Positions 8,472 to 16,266 of a stretch of 33,468 nt of DNA are shown here, one piece after another (within the stretch, counting starts at the first letter, position 1; every line of letters begins with the position of its first letter). Origin of the DNA: JBDRGD01 sp043818095 (GTDB lineage: Bacteria; Chloroflexota; Dehalococcoidia; Dehalococcoidales; RBG-16-60-22). The translations under genes were made by a program, and so were the position numbers. The notes under the pieces were generated by a model. That model was not told where the DNA came from and searched no databases. It saw nothing but the letters and a program-made list of their open reading frames with translations. Location of the stretch: assembly GCA_043818095.1 (NCBI GenBank), contig JBDRGD010000077.1, forward strand, positions 1 to 33,468, in the 5' to 3' direction.

Positions 8472-9098
8472 GTGAGCGAAATGGCGCACCACCTGGAAGG
8501 GATTGCCGGGGGACTGAGAAAGGACCTGGAGCAGAAGGACGCCGCCCGGGAAAAAGCGATGCCGCTGAGCCGGGACGCCATCCGGGACTGCAGCCAGGCG
8601 ATACGCGCCGTGCACCGCGGAGAGTTCGACCGCGCGTCCGCCCTGCTGGAGGCCGCCCGCGGGCGGATTGACGAGGCGCAGGCGGGCTTCGCGGCTTACA
8701 GCGAGTTCAGCAACACAGGTTTTATCCGCGACGCGCAGAAAGAGTATGCCGAGGGGCGGATAATGCTGGCGCTCGTGTGGGGAGAAGCGGTTCCCCCGCC
8801 GGAGGACTTAAATGTCGATACGGCGGCCTACCTCAACGGGATGGGGGAAGCGGCAGGCGAGCTGCGGCGCTACCTGCTGGACAACATGCGGCGGGGTGAC
8901 CTCTCCCGCGGGGAAGAGCTGCTCACCGCGATGGACGACATTTACAGCGTCCTGATTACCATGGACTTCCCGGACGGCATCACCGGGGGGTTGAGAAGGA
9001 CCACCGACATGGTACGCGGGGTGCTGGAGCGCACGCGCAGCGACCTGACACTCGCCATCTCCCAGAAGAGGCTGGAAGACCGCCTGGAAAAACCCTGA
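8472..9098 (+). CDS. Translin family protein
   Basis: 208 residues from GTG 8472, chosen because GGAGG at 8462-8466 is 5 nt upstream; an in-frame TTG at 8451 has no such spacing. The protein is almost entirely helical and charged. It contains GFAAYSEFSNTGFIRDAQKEYAEGRIMLALV, DYLNG-type (AAYLNGMGEAAGELRRYLLDN) and DFPDGITGGLRRTTDMVRGVLERTRSDL, which are the conserved translin blocks. Family knowledge: translins form octameric barrels that bind or process single-stranded RNA and DNA. They are standard in eukaryotes and archaea and restricted in bacteria. It ends the + strand housekeeping run. Confidence 0.85.
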   Translation: MSEMAHHLEGIAGGLRKDLEQKDAAREKAMPLSRDAIRDCSQAIRAVHRGEFDRASALLEAARGRIDEAQAGFAAYSEFSNTGFIRDAQKEYAEGRIMLALVWGEAVPPPEDLNVDTAAYLNGMGEAAGELRRYLLDNMRRGDLSRGEELLTAMDDIYSVLITMDFPDGITGGLRRTTDMVRGVLERTRSDLTLAISQKRLEDRLEKP

Positions 9099-9129
9099 AG
9101 TGGTTTTATTGCGTTTGGTTGGAAAGATT

Positions 9130-9205
9130 GTCATTGCGAGGAGCACAACGACGAAGAAAGCTCATTTAAATGTGGTGTAGATTGCTTCGCTCCGCTCGCA
9201 ATGAC
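9130..9205. repeat. Short inverted-repeat element (MITE/REP-like)
   Basis: GTCATTGCGAG at 9130-9140 and its exact reverse complement CTCGCAATGAC at 9195-9205 bound a 76-bp non-coding segment containing GATTGCTTCGCTCCG. Elements with these ends are, from general knowledge, widely scattered in bacterial genomes. It lies between the translin gene and the hppA promoter. Confidence 0.75.
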
Positions 9206-9245
9206 ATTACCCATTAAGACCGAATAAAAGCCCTGAAACCTGCGG

Positions 9246-9274
9246 TTGACCATGCCGGGGAAATAAGATAAACT
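9246..9274 (+). promoter_or_regulatory. Probable sigma-70 promoter for hppA
   Basis: TTGACC (9246-9251), a 17-bp spacer and TAAACT (9269-9274). The start would be near 9281, giving a leader of about 85 nt before the ATG at 9366. Confidence 0.55.
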
Positions 9275-9312
9275 ATGATGATTTATGTGCAGCGCAGCGG
9301 TCAGCGGTAACA

Positions 9313-9358
9313 GGAAGGTTGGCATGTCCAGCCTTTCTTTATGTATATAGAAAGGAGG
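9313..9358 (+). promoter_or_regulatory. hppA leader with two mutually exclusive hairpins over the ribosome site
   Basis: Hairpin 1 pairs 9313-9322 with 9328-9337 (10 bp including two G-U). Hairpin 2 pairs CCTTTCT (9332-9338) with AGAAAGG (9349-9355), which includes the first bases of the AAAGGAGG ribosome site at 9351-9358. The two share 9332-9337, so only one can form. Hairpin 2 would hide the ribosome site and hairpin 1 would free it. Confidence 0.45.
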
Positions 9359-9365
9359 TTTGTCA

Positions 9366-11417
9366 ATGAGTCCTGTACTTCTCCGTATACTTATCCTGCT
9401 GGCGGGAGTCCTCGGTCTGGTCTTCGTAGCTTACCTGGTAAGAAGCATTCTCCGCGAGGATGCCGGCACGCCGAAGATGAAGGAAATCCAGCACGCCATC
9501 CGGCAGGGGGCGATGGCTTTCCTGCGCCGTGAGTTTATCACGCTCTCCGTCTTCACGGTAGTCGTCTTTATTGTCCTGGCCATCTTTATCGTCCCCAGGC
9601 CGTTCGTCGCCATCGCTTACCTTGCCGGGACGGTAACCTCCGCGCTGGCCGGGTGGCTGGGGATGAACATCGCCACCGCCGCCAATGCGCGCACCGCCAA
9701 CGCGGCGGCGAAAAGCTGGGGACGCGGCCTGAAAATCGCTTTTTCCAGCGGCGCCGTGATGGGGTTCTGCGTCGTCGGCCTGGGACTGCTGGGGCTGGCG
9801 ATGGTCGCCTTTATCTGGCCCCATGAGAGCCACGTCTGGCTCGGCTTCGCTTTCGGGGCTTCCTCGGTAGCCCTCTTCCTCAGGGCGGGGGGCGGTATCT
9901 TTACCAAGAGCGCGGACATCGGCGCGGACCTCGTCGGCAAGGTGGAAGCGGGCATCCCCGAAGATGACCCGCGCAACCCGGCGGTCATCGCCGATAATGT
10001 CGGCGACAACGTAGGTGACGTGGCGGGCATGGGCTCCGACCTCTACGAGTCTTACGTCAGCGCCATCGCCGCCTCCATGGTGCTCGGGGTGGTCTCCCTG
10101 GAGCTCGGGGCGACTAAGGGACTTTTCCTGCCGCTGCTGCTGGCGGCGGCGGGCATCATCTGCTCTATCATCGGGGCGCTTTCCGTCCGTCCTAAAGATA
10201 TCGCCGCGGCTAACTTCGAGGAGCAGGTGCACAAGGCGCACGCCACGATGAACACCGGCGTCTATGTCAGCAATATCCTGATGATTATCGCCAGCTTCGT
10301 GATTATCCGTCTCTATGTGGGCGAGCTCGCCCTCTTCGGGTCGCTGGTTTCCGGCCTAGTGGCGGGTTTCCTCATCTCCCTGGCCACGGAGTATTTCACC
10401 TCGCCCGACCGCGGCCCCACCAAGAAGATTGCCCGGTCGGCCGAGAGCGGCCCGGCGGTACTCATCATTGAAGGGATCTCCCAAGGGATGATGAGCACAG
10501 TCATGCCGATTCTCCTGGTGGTCGCCGGCACCATCGCCGCTTATCTCTTCGGCAACATAGCCGGCAGCGGACTTCTCGGCATCGGCATAGCCGCGATGGG
10601 CATGCTGGTTAACCTGGGGATGCTGCTGGCGATGGACTGCTACGGTCCCATCGCCGACAACTCGGCGGGGATTGCCGAGATGGCGAAGATGGGGAAAGAG
10701 GTCCGGGAGCGCTGCGAGGCGCTGGACGCGGTGGGCAACACCACCGCCGCCCTGGGCAAGGGTTTCGCGATTGCCTCGGCGGCGCTGGCTTCCCTAGCCT
10801 GGCTCGCCACCTACTTTGAGGTCGTCAGCCTCGAGGGCGGTATCGCCAGCCTGACCAACGTCGCGGTAATATCCGGCGTCCTCATCGGCGGAATGCTCAC
10901 CTTCGTCTTCAGCGCCCTCGCCATGAACGGCGTCGGCACGGGCGGCTTCGCCATCGTCAACGAGGTGCGGCGGCAGTTCAAGGAAATCGCCGGGCTTCTG
11001 GAAGGCAAGGAGGGCGTCAAACCGGACTACGTGAGGTGCGTGGACATCGCCACAAAGGTCGCCCTGAAGTCCATGATTATCCCCGGCGTGCTCGTGATTG
11101 CCGTGCCGTTAATCCTCGGCTTCACCCTGGGTCCTAAAGCGGTGGCGGGGCTCCTCGTCGGGGCGCTGGTCACCGGCTTCCTCATGGCCGTGATGATGGC
11201 GAACTCCGGCGGCGCCTGGGACAACGCCAAGAAATACATCGAGTCCGGCGCTTACGGCGGCAAGGGCAGCCCGGCGCACAAGGCGGCGGTCATCGGGGAC
11301 ACGGTGGGCGACCCCTTCAAGGACACCGCGGGACCTTCCCTGAACATCCTTATCAAGCTGGTGGGGAAGGTGGCGGTCATCTTCGGGCCGATCTTTATCG
11401 TGCTGGTGACCTTCTAA
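9366..11417 (+). CDS. hppA: Membrane-bound, K+-dependent-type ion-pumping pyrophosphatase
   Basis: 683 residues from ATG 9366. The upstream TTG at 9360 overlaps the ribosome site AAAGGAGG and is rejected. It couples pyrophosphate hydrolysis to H+ or Na+ export across the cytoplasmic membrane. The loops GGGIFTKSADIGADLVGKVEAG and DDPRNPAVIADNVGDNVGD (residues about 176-218) bind the Mg-pyrophosphate. There are about 15-16 hydrophobic segments. GNTTAALGKG (457-466) has Ala where K+-independent enzymes have Lys, so the K+-dependent class is likely. Whether it pumps H+ or Na+ cannot be read with confidence. It is a monocistronic unit ending at a clear terminator. Confidence 0.96.
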   Translation: MSPVLLRILILLAGVLGLVFVAYLVRSILREDAGTPKMKEIQHAIRQGAMAFLRREFITLSVFTVVVFIVLAIFIVPRPFVAIAYLAGTVTSALAGWLGMNIATAANARTANAAAKSWGRGLKIAFSSGAVMGFCVVGLGLLGLAMVAFIWPHESHVWLGFAFGASSVALFLRAGGGIFTKSADIGADLVGKVEAGIPEDDPRNPAVIADNVGDNVGDVAGMGSDLYESYVSAIAASMVLGVVSLELGATKGLFLPLLLAAAGIICSIIGALSVRPKDIAAANFEEQVHKAHATMNTGVYVSNILMIIASFVIIRLYVGELALFGSLVSGLVAGFLISLATEYFTSPDRGPTKKIARSAESGPAVLIIEGISQGMMSTVMPILLVVAGTIAAYLFGNIAGSGLLGIGIAAMGMLVNLGMLLAMDCYGPIADNSAGIAEMAKMGKEVRERCEALDAVGNTTAALGKGFAIASAALASLAWLATYFEVVSLEGGIASLTNVAVISGVLIGGMLTFVFSALAMNGVGTGGFAIVNEVRRQFKEIAGLLEGKEGVKPDYVRCVDIATKVALKSMIIPGVLVIAVPLILGFTLGPKAVAGLLVGALVTGFLMAVMMANSGGAWDNAKKYIESGAYGGKGSPAHKAAVIGDTVGDPFKDTAGPSLNILIKLVGKVAVIFGPIFIVLVTF

Positions 11418-11451
11418 ACGCCGGATTAACCGGTTAACAGGTCTTAACGGG

Positions 11452-11480
11452 GCGGGGGAGCAATCCCCCGCTCTTTCTTT
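11452..11480 (+). terminator. Rho-independent terminator of hppA
   Basis: Perfect 8-bp stem GCGGGGGA / TCCCCCGC (11452-11459 with 11464-11471), GCAA loop, then TCTTTCTTT. It ends exactly at the stop of the convergent hydrolase gene. Confidence 0.85.
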
Positions 11481-12058
11481 CAGCGCCCCAGGAAGGGATT
11501 GGCCCGCTTTTCCGTGCCGATAGTCGTATCTTCCCCGTGCCCGGGAAGGACCATGGTGTCATCGGGCAAAGAGACGAGCCGGGCAAGGCTGTGCGTCAGC
11601 TCCGCGTAGTTGCTGCCGGGCAGGTCATAGCGGCCGATGCCGTAGTGGAACAGGGTGTCCCCGGAGAAGAGCACCCCGTGCCCGTAGAGGGAAAGACCCC
11701 CCGGACTGTGCCCCGGGGTATGCATCACGGTAAAGCTTAGCTCGCCGGCGGTAACCGTATCGCCGTCGTTCAGGTATTTCAGCTCGCCGGGTTTTTCCGG
11801 GCGTCCCCCGGAATCGTTGCGGTGAATCAGGGTAAGCGCGCCGGTGGCGGCTTTCACCTGCTCCAGGGCGCCGACGTGGTCGCGGTGGCCGTGGGTGATG
11901 ACGATGGCTTTAATCTCCAGACCCTCCTGCGTGACCGCGGCGAGGATGTGCTCGGCATCGTCACCGGGGTCGATGATGATGCCCTCCTTGGTCTTTTCCG
12001 AGCCGACGAGATAGCAGTTGGTGGCAAACGGTCCCCCGACCATTCTTTTTAGAATCAC
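11480..12058 (-). CDS. MBL-fold metallo-hydrolase (glyoxalase II-like)
   Basis: 192 residues from GTG 12058, with GGGAGGT 4-5 nt upstream on the minus strand. The di-metal motif THGHRDH puts His56, His58, Asp60 and His61 in place; HTPGHSPGG supplies His117, SGDTLF supplies Asp134, and LPGHGEDT is the last conserved block. Family knowledge: this compact subgroup includes hydroxyacylglutathione hydrolase-like thioesterases acting on small thioesters; the true substrate is unknown. It converges on hppA and has its own promoter at 12103-12132. Confidence 0.9.
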   Translation of the reverse strand: MILKRMVGGPFATNCYLVGSEKTKEGIIIDPGDDAEHILAAVTQEGLEIKAIVITHGHRDHVGALEQVKAATGALTLIHRNDSGGRPEKPGELKYLNDGDTVTAGELSFTVMHTPGHSPGGLSLYGHGVLFSGDTLFHYGIGRYDLPGSNYAELTHSLARLVSLPDDTMVLPGHGEDTTIGTEKRANPFLGR

Positions 12059-12102
12059 GATGACCTCCCGCGGTGGGCGCTGCCGGTTTCAGTGGCCGGA
12101 AT

Positions 12103-12132
12103 ATTCTACCATTTCCCGGCTTCACGGCTCAA
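12103..12132 (-). promoter_or_regulatory. Possible sigma-70 promoter for the MBL hydrolase
   Basis: Minus strand: TTGAGC (12127-12132), an 18-bp spacer and TAGAAT (12103-12108), about 45 nt upstream of the GTG start. Confidence 0.45.
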
Positions 12133-12149
12133 CGGAGCTTTCCCGGTTT

Positions 12150-12393
12150 GATTCGATTTTGGGTGTTTTCCTTGCTCACCCCCTTACCCCCTCTCAAACA
12201 GGTCTTGTCCTGTGCCGCGTATTTTCTAATGTTTGAGAGGGGGAGTTTAATTTATATTGAGAGGGTGCTTCGCCCCCTCTCGTGAAAAACCCCCCTCTCC
12301 AGCCACCAGGCGTTTAAGAGGGGCGCAGCCCCTCTTTTAATAAATCTTTCCCCCTCTCCGTTGAAAGGAGAGGGGGACAAAGGGGGTGAGGTT
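12150..12393. repeat. Modular stem-loop repeat, composite copy B
   Basis: The left half carries the first two stems of copies A and C (CCCCCTCTCAAACA pairing with its complement before 12243, then GAGAGGGTG-CTTCG-CCCCCTCTC). The right half carries the two modules of copy D: 12316-12324 with 12328-12336 around a GCA loop, and 12350-12359 with 12367-12376. The outer ends keep the CTCACCCCC / GGGGTGAGG inverted repeat. It occupies most of the 415-nt gap between the hydrolase and the exonuclease genes. Confidence 0.8.
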
Positions 12394-12473
12394 ACCCCGA
12401 TAAAGCACTCCCCGGATTGTCCGTCAGCCGGGAAACTGCTAACATGGATATAGGAATCGGAGGACTGCCCGGC

Positions 12474-12980
12474 ATGACAGGACCGACAAACGCAGCGGGC
12501 GCGGAATGCTATCTGGACATCGAGACCACGGGGCTTTCCCCGGGAACGTGCTCGGTGACCGTGGTGGGGCTGTATACCTGTCAAGGTGAAGACACGAAAG
12601 TCACCCAGCTGGTAGGCAGGGATATCACCGGCGCGAGCCTTATGGAAGCGCTGGAGGGTGTGAGCACCCTCTACACCTACAATGGCAGCCGTTTCGACCT
12701 GCCGTTCCTCGTTGGCTGCCTGGGGGTCGACCTGGACCGGATGTTCCCCCACCGCGACCTGATGTACGACTGCTGGAGAAGGAGACTTTTCGGCGGGCTG
12801 AAATCAGTGGAACGCCAGCTCGGCATCCCGAGGCGCCTGGCGGACATGAACGGCTTTGAGGCCGTCCGGCTGTGGTGGCGCTACGTCGATTCCTTTGACC
12901 TGGACGCCCTGAACCGGCTCCTCGAATACAACAAGGAAGACGTGGTCAATTTACAGGTCTTGAAAGAAAAGCTGCTCTGA
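12474..12980 (+). CDS. RNase H-like DEDD exonuclease domain protein (YprB-like)
   Basis: 168 residues from ATG 12474, chosen for CGGAGGA 9 nt upstream; earlier in-frame starts at 12417 and 12444 lack a ribosome site, and the first falls beside the repeat. Exo I is YLDIETTGL (Asp15, Glu17), Exo II lies in LYTYNGSRFDLPFL, and Exo III is LEYNKEDVVNL near the C-terminus, of the DEDDy type (Tyr, then Asp four residues later). This is the ribonuclease-H-like fold of YprB-type proteins, which are presumed 3'-5' nucleases. The substrate is unknown. The sulfite-oxidase-like gene starts 13 nt after it, so they may be co-transcribed. Confidence 0.82.
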   Translation: MTGPTNAAGAECYLDIETTGLSPGTCSVTVVGLYTCQGEDTKVTQLVGRDITGASLMEALEGVSTLYTYNGSRFDLPFLVGCLGVDLDRMFPHRDLMYDCWRRRLFGGLKSVERQLGIPRRLADMNGFEAVRLWWRYVDSFDLDALNRLLEYNKEDVVNLQVLKEKLL

Positions 12981-12993
12981 GGGAAAGCGAAAG

Positions 12994-13590
12994 ATGAATG
13001 CTCGCCGGATAGAAAGCCCGGACACCAAGCGGTCCCAGAGGATACCCCCCGGCCAGAAGGAGACGGGAAAATGGCCCGTCCTCCACTACGTTGCCCCGCC
13101 GAAGATCGACGCCGCCCAATGGACCCTGAAGATTTCCGGGCTCGTTCAGCCGGAACGGGCGCTGACTTATGCAGAATTCACCGCTCTCCCGATGGTGGAG
13201 GTCTTTTCCGATATCCACTGCGTCACCCGCTGGTCTCGCCTCAACAACCTCTGGGAGGGGGTCGGCACCGCCGCGCTAAAAGACCTCGTCAGCATCTCGC
13301 CGGAAGCGCGTTTCGTCATCGTGGAATGTCCCGGCTTTACGACCAACCTTCCCGTTGAGGACTTTTTCCAGCCCGATGTCCTCTTTGCCCTGCAGCATGA
13401 CGGGCAACCGCTGACCCATGAACACGGCTACCCGGTCAGGCTTATCGTCCCCAGGCTCTATTTCTGGAAGAGCGCCAAGTGGGTGACGGGAATCAGATTC
13501 GTCCGCGAGGACGAGCCGGGCTTCTGGGAGGCCGCGGGATACCACAACCACGGCGACCCGTGGCGGGAAGAACGCTACTGGGGTCGTTAG
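12994..13590 (+). CDS. Sulfite-oxidase-like molybdopterin oxidoreductase, cytoplasmic
   Basis: 198 residues, a compact molybdopterin-binding domain. Cys76 in SDIHCVTRWS is the molybdenum ligand of the sulfite oxidase family. GLVQPERALTYAEFTALP, ECPGFTTNLP and YPVRLIVPRLYFWKSAKWV are conserved blocks. There is no signal peptide and no twin-arginine motif, so it should stay in the cytoplasm, unlike MsrP/YedY. There is no heme domain and no dimerisation domain. Its substrate is not known; sulfite oxidation is only suggested by family and by the convergent putative sulfate exporter 7 bp away. Confidence 0.87.
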   Translation: MNARRIESPDTKRSQRIPPGQKETGKWPVLHYVAPPKIDAAQWTLKISGLVQPERALTYAEFTALPMVEVFSDIHCVTRWSRLNNLWEGVGTAALKDLVSISPEARFVIVECPGFTTNLPVEDFFQPDVLFALQHDGQPLTHEHGYPVRLIVPRLYFWKSAKWVTGIRFVREDEPGFWEAAGYHNHGDPWREERYWGR

Positions 13591-13597
13591 CGAGAGC

Positions 13598-14779
13598 CTA
13601 CACATTGACCAGGGGGCCCAGGAGAAGCACCATGACGATGGCCACCAGCCCCACGGTCACCGCCGCGCCGAGTCCCACGATGAACGGACGGATACCCAGT
13701 CCTTTCATGCTCCGGAAGGACGTCCCCAACCCCACCCCCGCCATGGCGGTCGCCAGGACATAGCCGGACCAGTCCTTGAAGGTCCCGGTGACGCCCCGCC
13801 ATCCGTCCGCGCTCCACAGCCAGAAAGCCCTGCCCGTTTCCTGGAGACCGGCATCGCCCAGGGAGCGCACCACCGCCAGCAGGATGAAACCCAGGATAAA
13901 GACCGGGAAGAGCTTCAGCACCTTCCTGTATCCCGTCTCCTCACTCCCCGTCAGTCCCCTCCGCCGCGCGTAAACGAAGGTCATCGCCGGAATTACCAGC
14001 GCCATCAGGGTATTGCGCACCAGCTTGGTCACCACCGCAATATCCGCAGCGGTCGGGCTAGCGGTCACGCCGAACGTCTGGTCGTAAATCAGGCCGGATG
14101 CCGCTACCTGGGCGGTCTCATGGATGGAGGTGCCGGTGAACAGTCCGATAAGGGTGATGTCCCCGTGAAAAAGGACCTGGGCAATGAACGGGTAAGCAAT
14201 CAGGGCGAGAATCCCGAAGACGGTGATATTGGCGACGGCATAGGTGACCTCTTCATCCCGGGCCTCGATGCCCGGCGCCGTCGCCACGATTGCGGAGGCG
14301 CCGCAGATCCCGGTGCCCACGGCGATGAGCGTGGACAGACGCCCGGAGACTTTCAGCAACCGCCCGAAACAGGTCGAGATGAGAAGCCCCCCGAGGACAC
14401 AAACGACGACTATCGGGATGCCCCAGCCGCCGATTCTCAGGACATCGAAGATGCTCAGCCGGATGCCCATCAGGATTATCCCCAGCCGCAGCAGCTTTTT
14501 CAGGCAGAAGCTGATACCGGGGCCACACACGGCGGGAATGGTGAGCAGATTGCGGATAAGTATCCCCACCAGGATAACCACGAGGATGGGACTGATAAGC
14601 CCGGAGAATCCCAGGGCCGCGTTCACGGCGTCCGTCAACCAGATGACGGCCACCACCAGCAACACCGCGAAGAGCACCCCGGGTACCAGCCCGGGCGATT
14701 CCCCGACAGTGCCGTCCAGAAAAAGACGCTCCAGTACATTGGGCTTGCGCGGAGATTTTTCTTGCGATTCCGATTTCAA
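13598..14779 (-). CDS. YeiH family putative sulfate exporter
   Basis: 393 residues from TTG 14779; the ribosome site is weak. After a short polar N-terminus there are about ten hydrophobic segments. LGIILMGIRLSIFDVLRIG and GTGICGASAIVATAPGIEARDEEVTYAVANITVFG are the recognisable YeiH/DUF698 blocks, and FTGTSIHETAQVAASG is also conserved. Family knowledge: inner-membrane protein annotated as a putative sulfate or sulfite exporter, often near sulfonate degradation genes; transport has rarely been shown. It is divergent from the TRAP operon and convergent with the sulfite-oxidase-like gene. A promoter lies at 14827-14856. Confidence 0.85.
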   Translation of the reverse strand: MKSESQEKSPRKPNVLERLFLDGTVGESPGLVPGVLFAVLLVVAVIWLTDAVNAALGFSGLISPILVVILVGILIRNLLTIPAVCGPGISFCLKKLLRLGIILMGIRLSIFDVLRIGGWGIPIVVVCVLGGLLISTCFGRLLKVSGRLSTLIAVGTGICGASAIVATAPGIEARDEEVTYAVANITVFGILALIAYPFIAQVLFHGDITLIGLFTGTSIHETAQVAASGLIYDQTFGVTASPTAADIAVVTKLVRNTLMALVIPAMTFVYARRRGLTGSEETGYRKVLKLFPVFILGFILLAVVRSLGDAGLQETGRAFWLWSADGWRGVTGTFKDWSGYVLATAMAGVGLGTSFRSMKGLGIRPFIVGLGAAVTVGLVAIVMVLLLGPLVNV

Positions 14780-14826
14780 AGGGGGTCCGCTTTCTGAAAC
14801 GTCTCTCGGTCTTCAGACGCCTACCC

Positions 14827-14856
14827 AGTTTAGGTCATGCCTCCCGCCGGTGTCAA
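14827..14856 (-). promoter_or_regulatory. Sigma-70 promoter for the YeiH-type exporter
   Basis: Minus strand: perfect -35 TTGACA (14851-14856), an 18-bp spacer and TAAACT (14827-14832). It is divergent from the TRAP promoter 28 bp away. Confidence 0.65.
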
Positions 14857-14883
14857 TGAGCCTGCCCTTTTCGTGCCTGAGGT

Positions 14884-14912
14884 TTGACATTCGGAGTAGT
14901 ATCTGGTATATT
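14884..14912 (+). promoter_or_regulatory. Strong sigma-70 promoter of the TRAP operon
   Basis: Perfect -35 TTGACA (14884-14889), a 17-bp spacer and TATATT (14907-14912). The start is expected near 14919, giving a leader of about 87 nt. Confidence 0.8.
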
Positions 14913-14939
14913 TCGATTTTAAGAGCATAAAAAAATCGA
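14913..14939. promoter_or_regulatory. Operator-like dyad at the TRAP transcription start
   Basis: TCGATTTT (14913-14920) and AAAATCGA (14932-14939) form a perfect 8-bp inverted repeat with an 11-nt spacer. It begins right after the -10 box and spans the predicted start site, which is where repressors bind. A transcript hairpin is a less likely reading, since most of the left arm lies before the start site. Confidence 0.45.
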
Positions 14940-15005
14940 GGGGGGATTTATATGTAAAGTAGTCCCAAAACTCCGGGTTATTTTTAAAACAGGAGGTTCA
15001 GTCTA

Positions 15006-16100
15006 TTGAAGAAGACACATGTAGCGATTTTACTCGTTACCATCTTAAGCATTCTGGCCTTCGGCGCCTGCTCCCAGCCTGCGCCGGCCCCGGCACCAGC
15101 ACCGGCACCTTCCCCATCTCCCGCACCTGCCCCGGCTCCCGCCCCCGCACCGGCACCAGCCCAAAAATTCATCGAATTCTCCGTAACGGCTAACCTAGCC
15201 GGCAAGGAAAACGTCTCTTATCTCCAGTTCTGGGACTGGGCGCACCGGGTACAGGCCCATACTTACGGCGCTATCCGCTTCAAGTATCTCGGTGGTCCCG
15301 AGGTAGTCCCGTCGCTGGAGGCTCCCACCTCGGTCGCCAAGGGCCTCACGGACATCTTCATCGGGACGACGAACTACTACGTCACCATGGTACCGGAAGC
15401 CATTGCGGAGTCCCTGGTGGCCGGCACCCCGGCAGAACTACGCAAGCGGGGATTCAACGCACTCATGGAGGAAATCTTCGCCAAGCAGAACCTGCACTAC
15501 CTCTTCAACTTCAGACTGGGTGACTTCTACGGCGGCGCCGGTATCTTTACCAACAAGAAGGTCACCACTCCGGAACAGCTCCAGGGCCTGAAGCTGCGCG
15601 GCAAGCCGCCGGAGGACGTCATGGTGAACGTCTGGGGCGCTTCCACCGTCATGGTCCAGTCACCAGAACTCCATGCCGCCATTGAGCGCGGCCTGGTGGA
15701 CGGGGCCGTCTTCCCGGCACACTCCGTCTTCCTGGGCTACTCGCTCCAGGAGGTCGTCGATTACTGGGTGGGGCCTACATTCTTCCGAAATCCGACCCAG
15801 GCGACGGTGAACCTGGACAAGTGGAACAGCGTTCCCCAAGACTTGAAGAAAATCATGCTGGATGACCTGTACATCGTGGAAGACAGCTGGGTGGGCCGTT
15901 TCAAAGCGCTTATCGGCTATGACCAGTCCAAGATTCTTGCCGGAGGCGTAGAGCGCGTCAAATGGTCTTTGGAAGACTCCCAACGATTCCTTGACAGGGG
16001 CCTCGACGCGTCCTGGGAAACAATCATCAAGGACAGCCCGACCTATGGACCCAGGCTGAAGGAACTCGCCGGACGCATGTCGGCGGAAAAGGGCTACTAA
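15006..16100 (+). CDS. TRAP transporter substrate-binding lipoprotein (DctP family)
   Basis: 364 residues from TTG 15006 with AGGAGGT upstream. The signal peptide (KKTHVAILLVTILSILAFGA) ends at a lipobox Cys22, so the protein should be anchored outside the membrane. Residues 25-52 are a Pro-Ala linker (five PA, two PS, seven PA). The DctP domain follows, with TNKKVTTPEQLQGLKLRG carrying the conserved arginine that binds the substrate carboxylate or other acid group, and AAIERGLVDGAVF. The two permease genes follow. The ligand is unknown; an organic acid or sulfonate is inferred from the neighbours. Confidence 0.92.
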   Translation: MKKTHVAILLVTILSILAFGACSQPAPAPAPAPAPSPSPAPAPAPAPAPAPAQKFIEFSVTANLAGKENVSYLQFWDWAHRVQAHTYGAIRFKYLGGPEVVPSLEAPTSVAKGLTDIFIGTTNYYVTMVPEAIAESLVAGTPAELRKRGFNALMEEIFAKQNLHYLFNFRLGDFYGGAGIFTNKKVTTPEQLQGLKLRGKPPEDVMVNVWGASTVMVQSPELHAAIERGLVDGAVFPAHSVFLGYSLQEVVDYWVGPTFFRNPTQATVNLDKWNSVPQDLKKIMLDDLYIVEDSWVGRFKALIGYDQSKILAGGVERVKWSLEDSQRFLDRGLDASWETIIKDSPTYGPRLKELAGRMSAEKGY

Positions 16101-16162
16101 ACCAGTTATCCTGTTACCGGATGTGCTCCTGCTCGGCAGCCTCCGGTACCTCCGAAAGATTT

Positions 16163-16194
16163 AATAGGAGGGGCGCGAAAGCGCCCCCCCTATT
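16163..16194 (+). other. Intergenic hairpin between the dctP-like and dctQ-like genes
   Basis: Stem 16163-16176 with 16181-16194, 14 bp with one mismatch, closed by a GAAA tetraloop. No T-run follows, so it is not a standard terminator. Its place, after the binding-protein gene and before the permeases, suggests mRNA stabilisation or partial termination that keeps binding protein in excess. Confidence 0.6.
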
Positions 16195-16266
16195 AGTAAT
16201 CCGCGGGGAAGCGGAATACCCGGATGGCACGGCAAAGGACGGGCCATCAACGACAGGGAGGAAACT

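Noticed and set aside
15078..15161. Array of short direct repeats
   Set aside because: It is the in-frame Pro-Ala linker of a lipoprotein.
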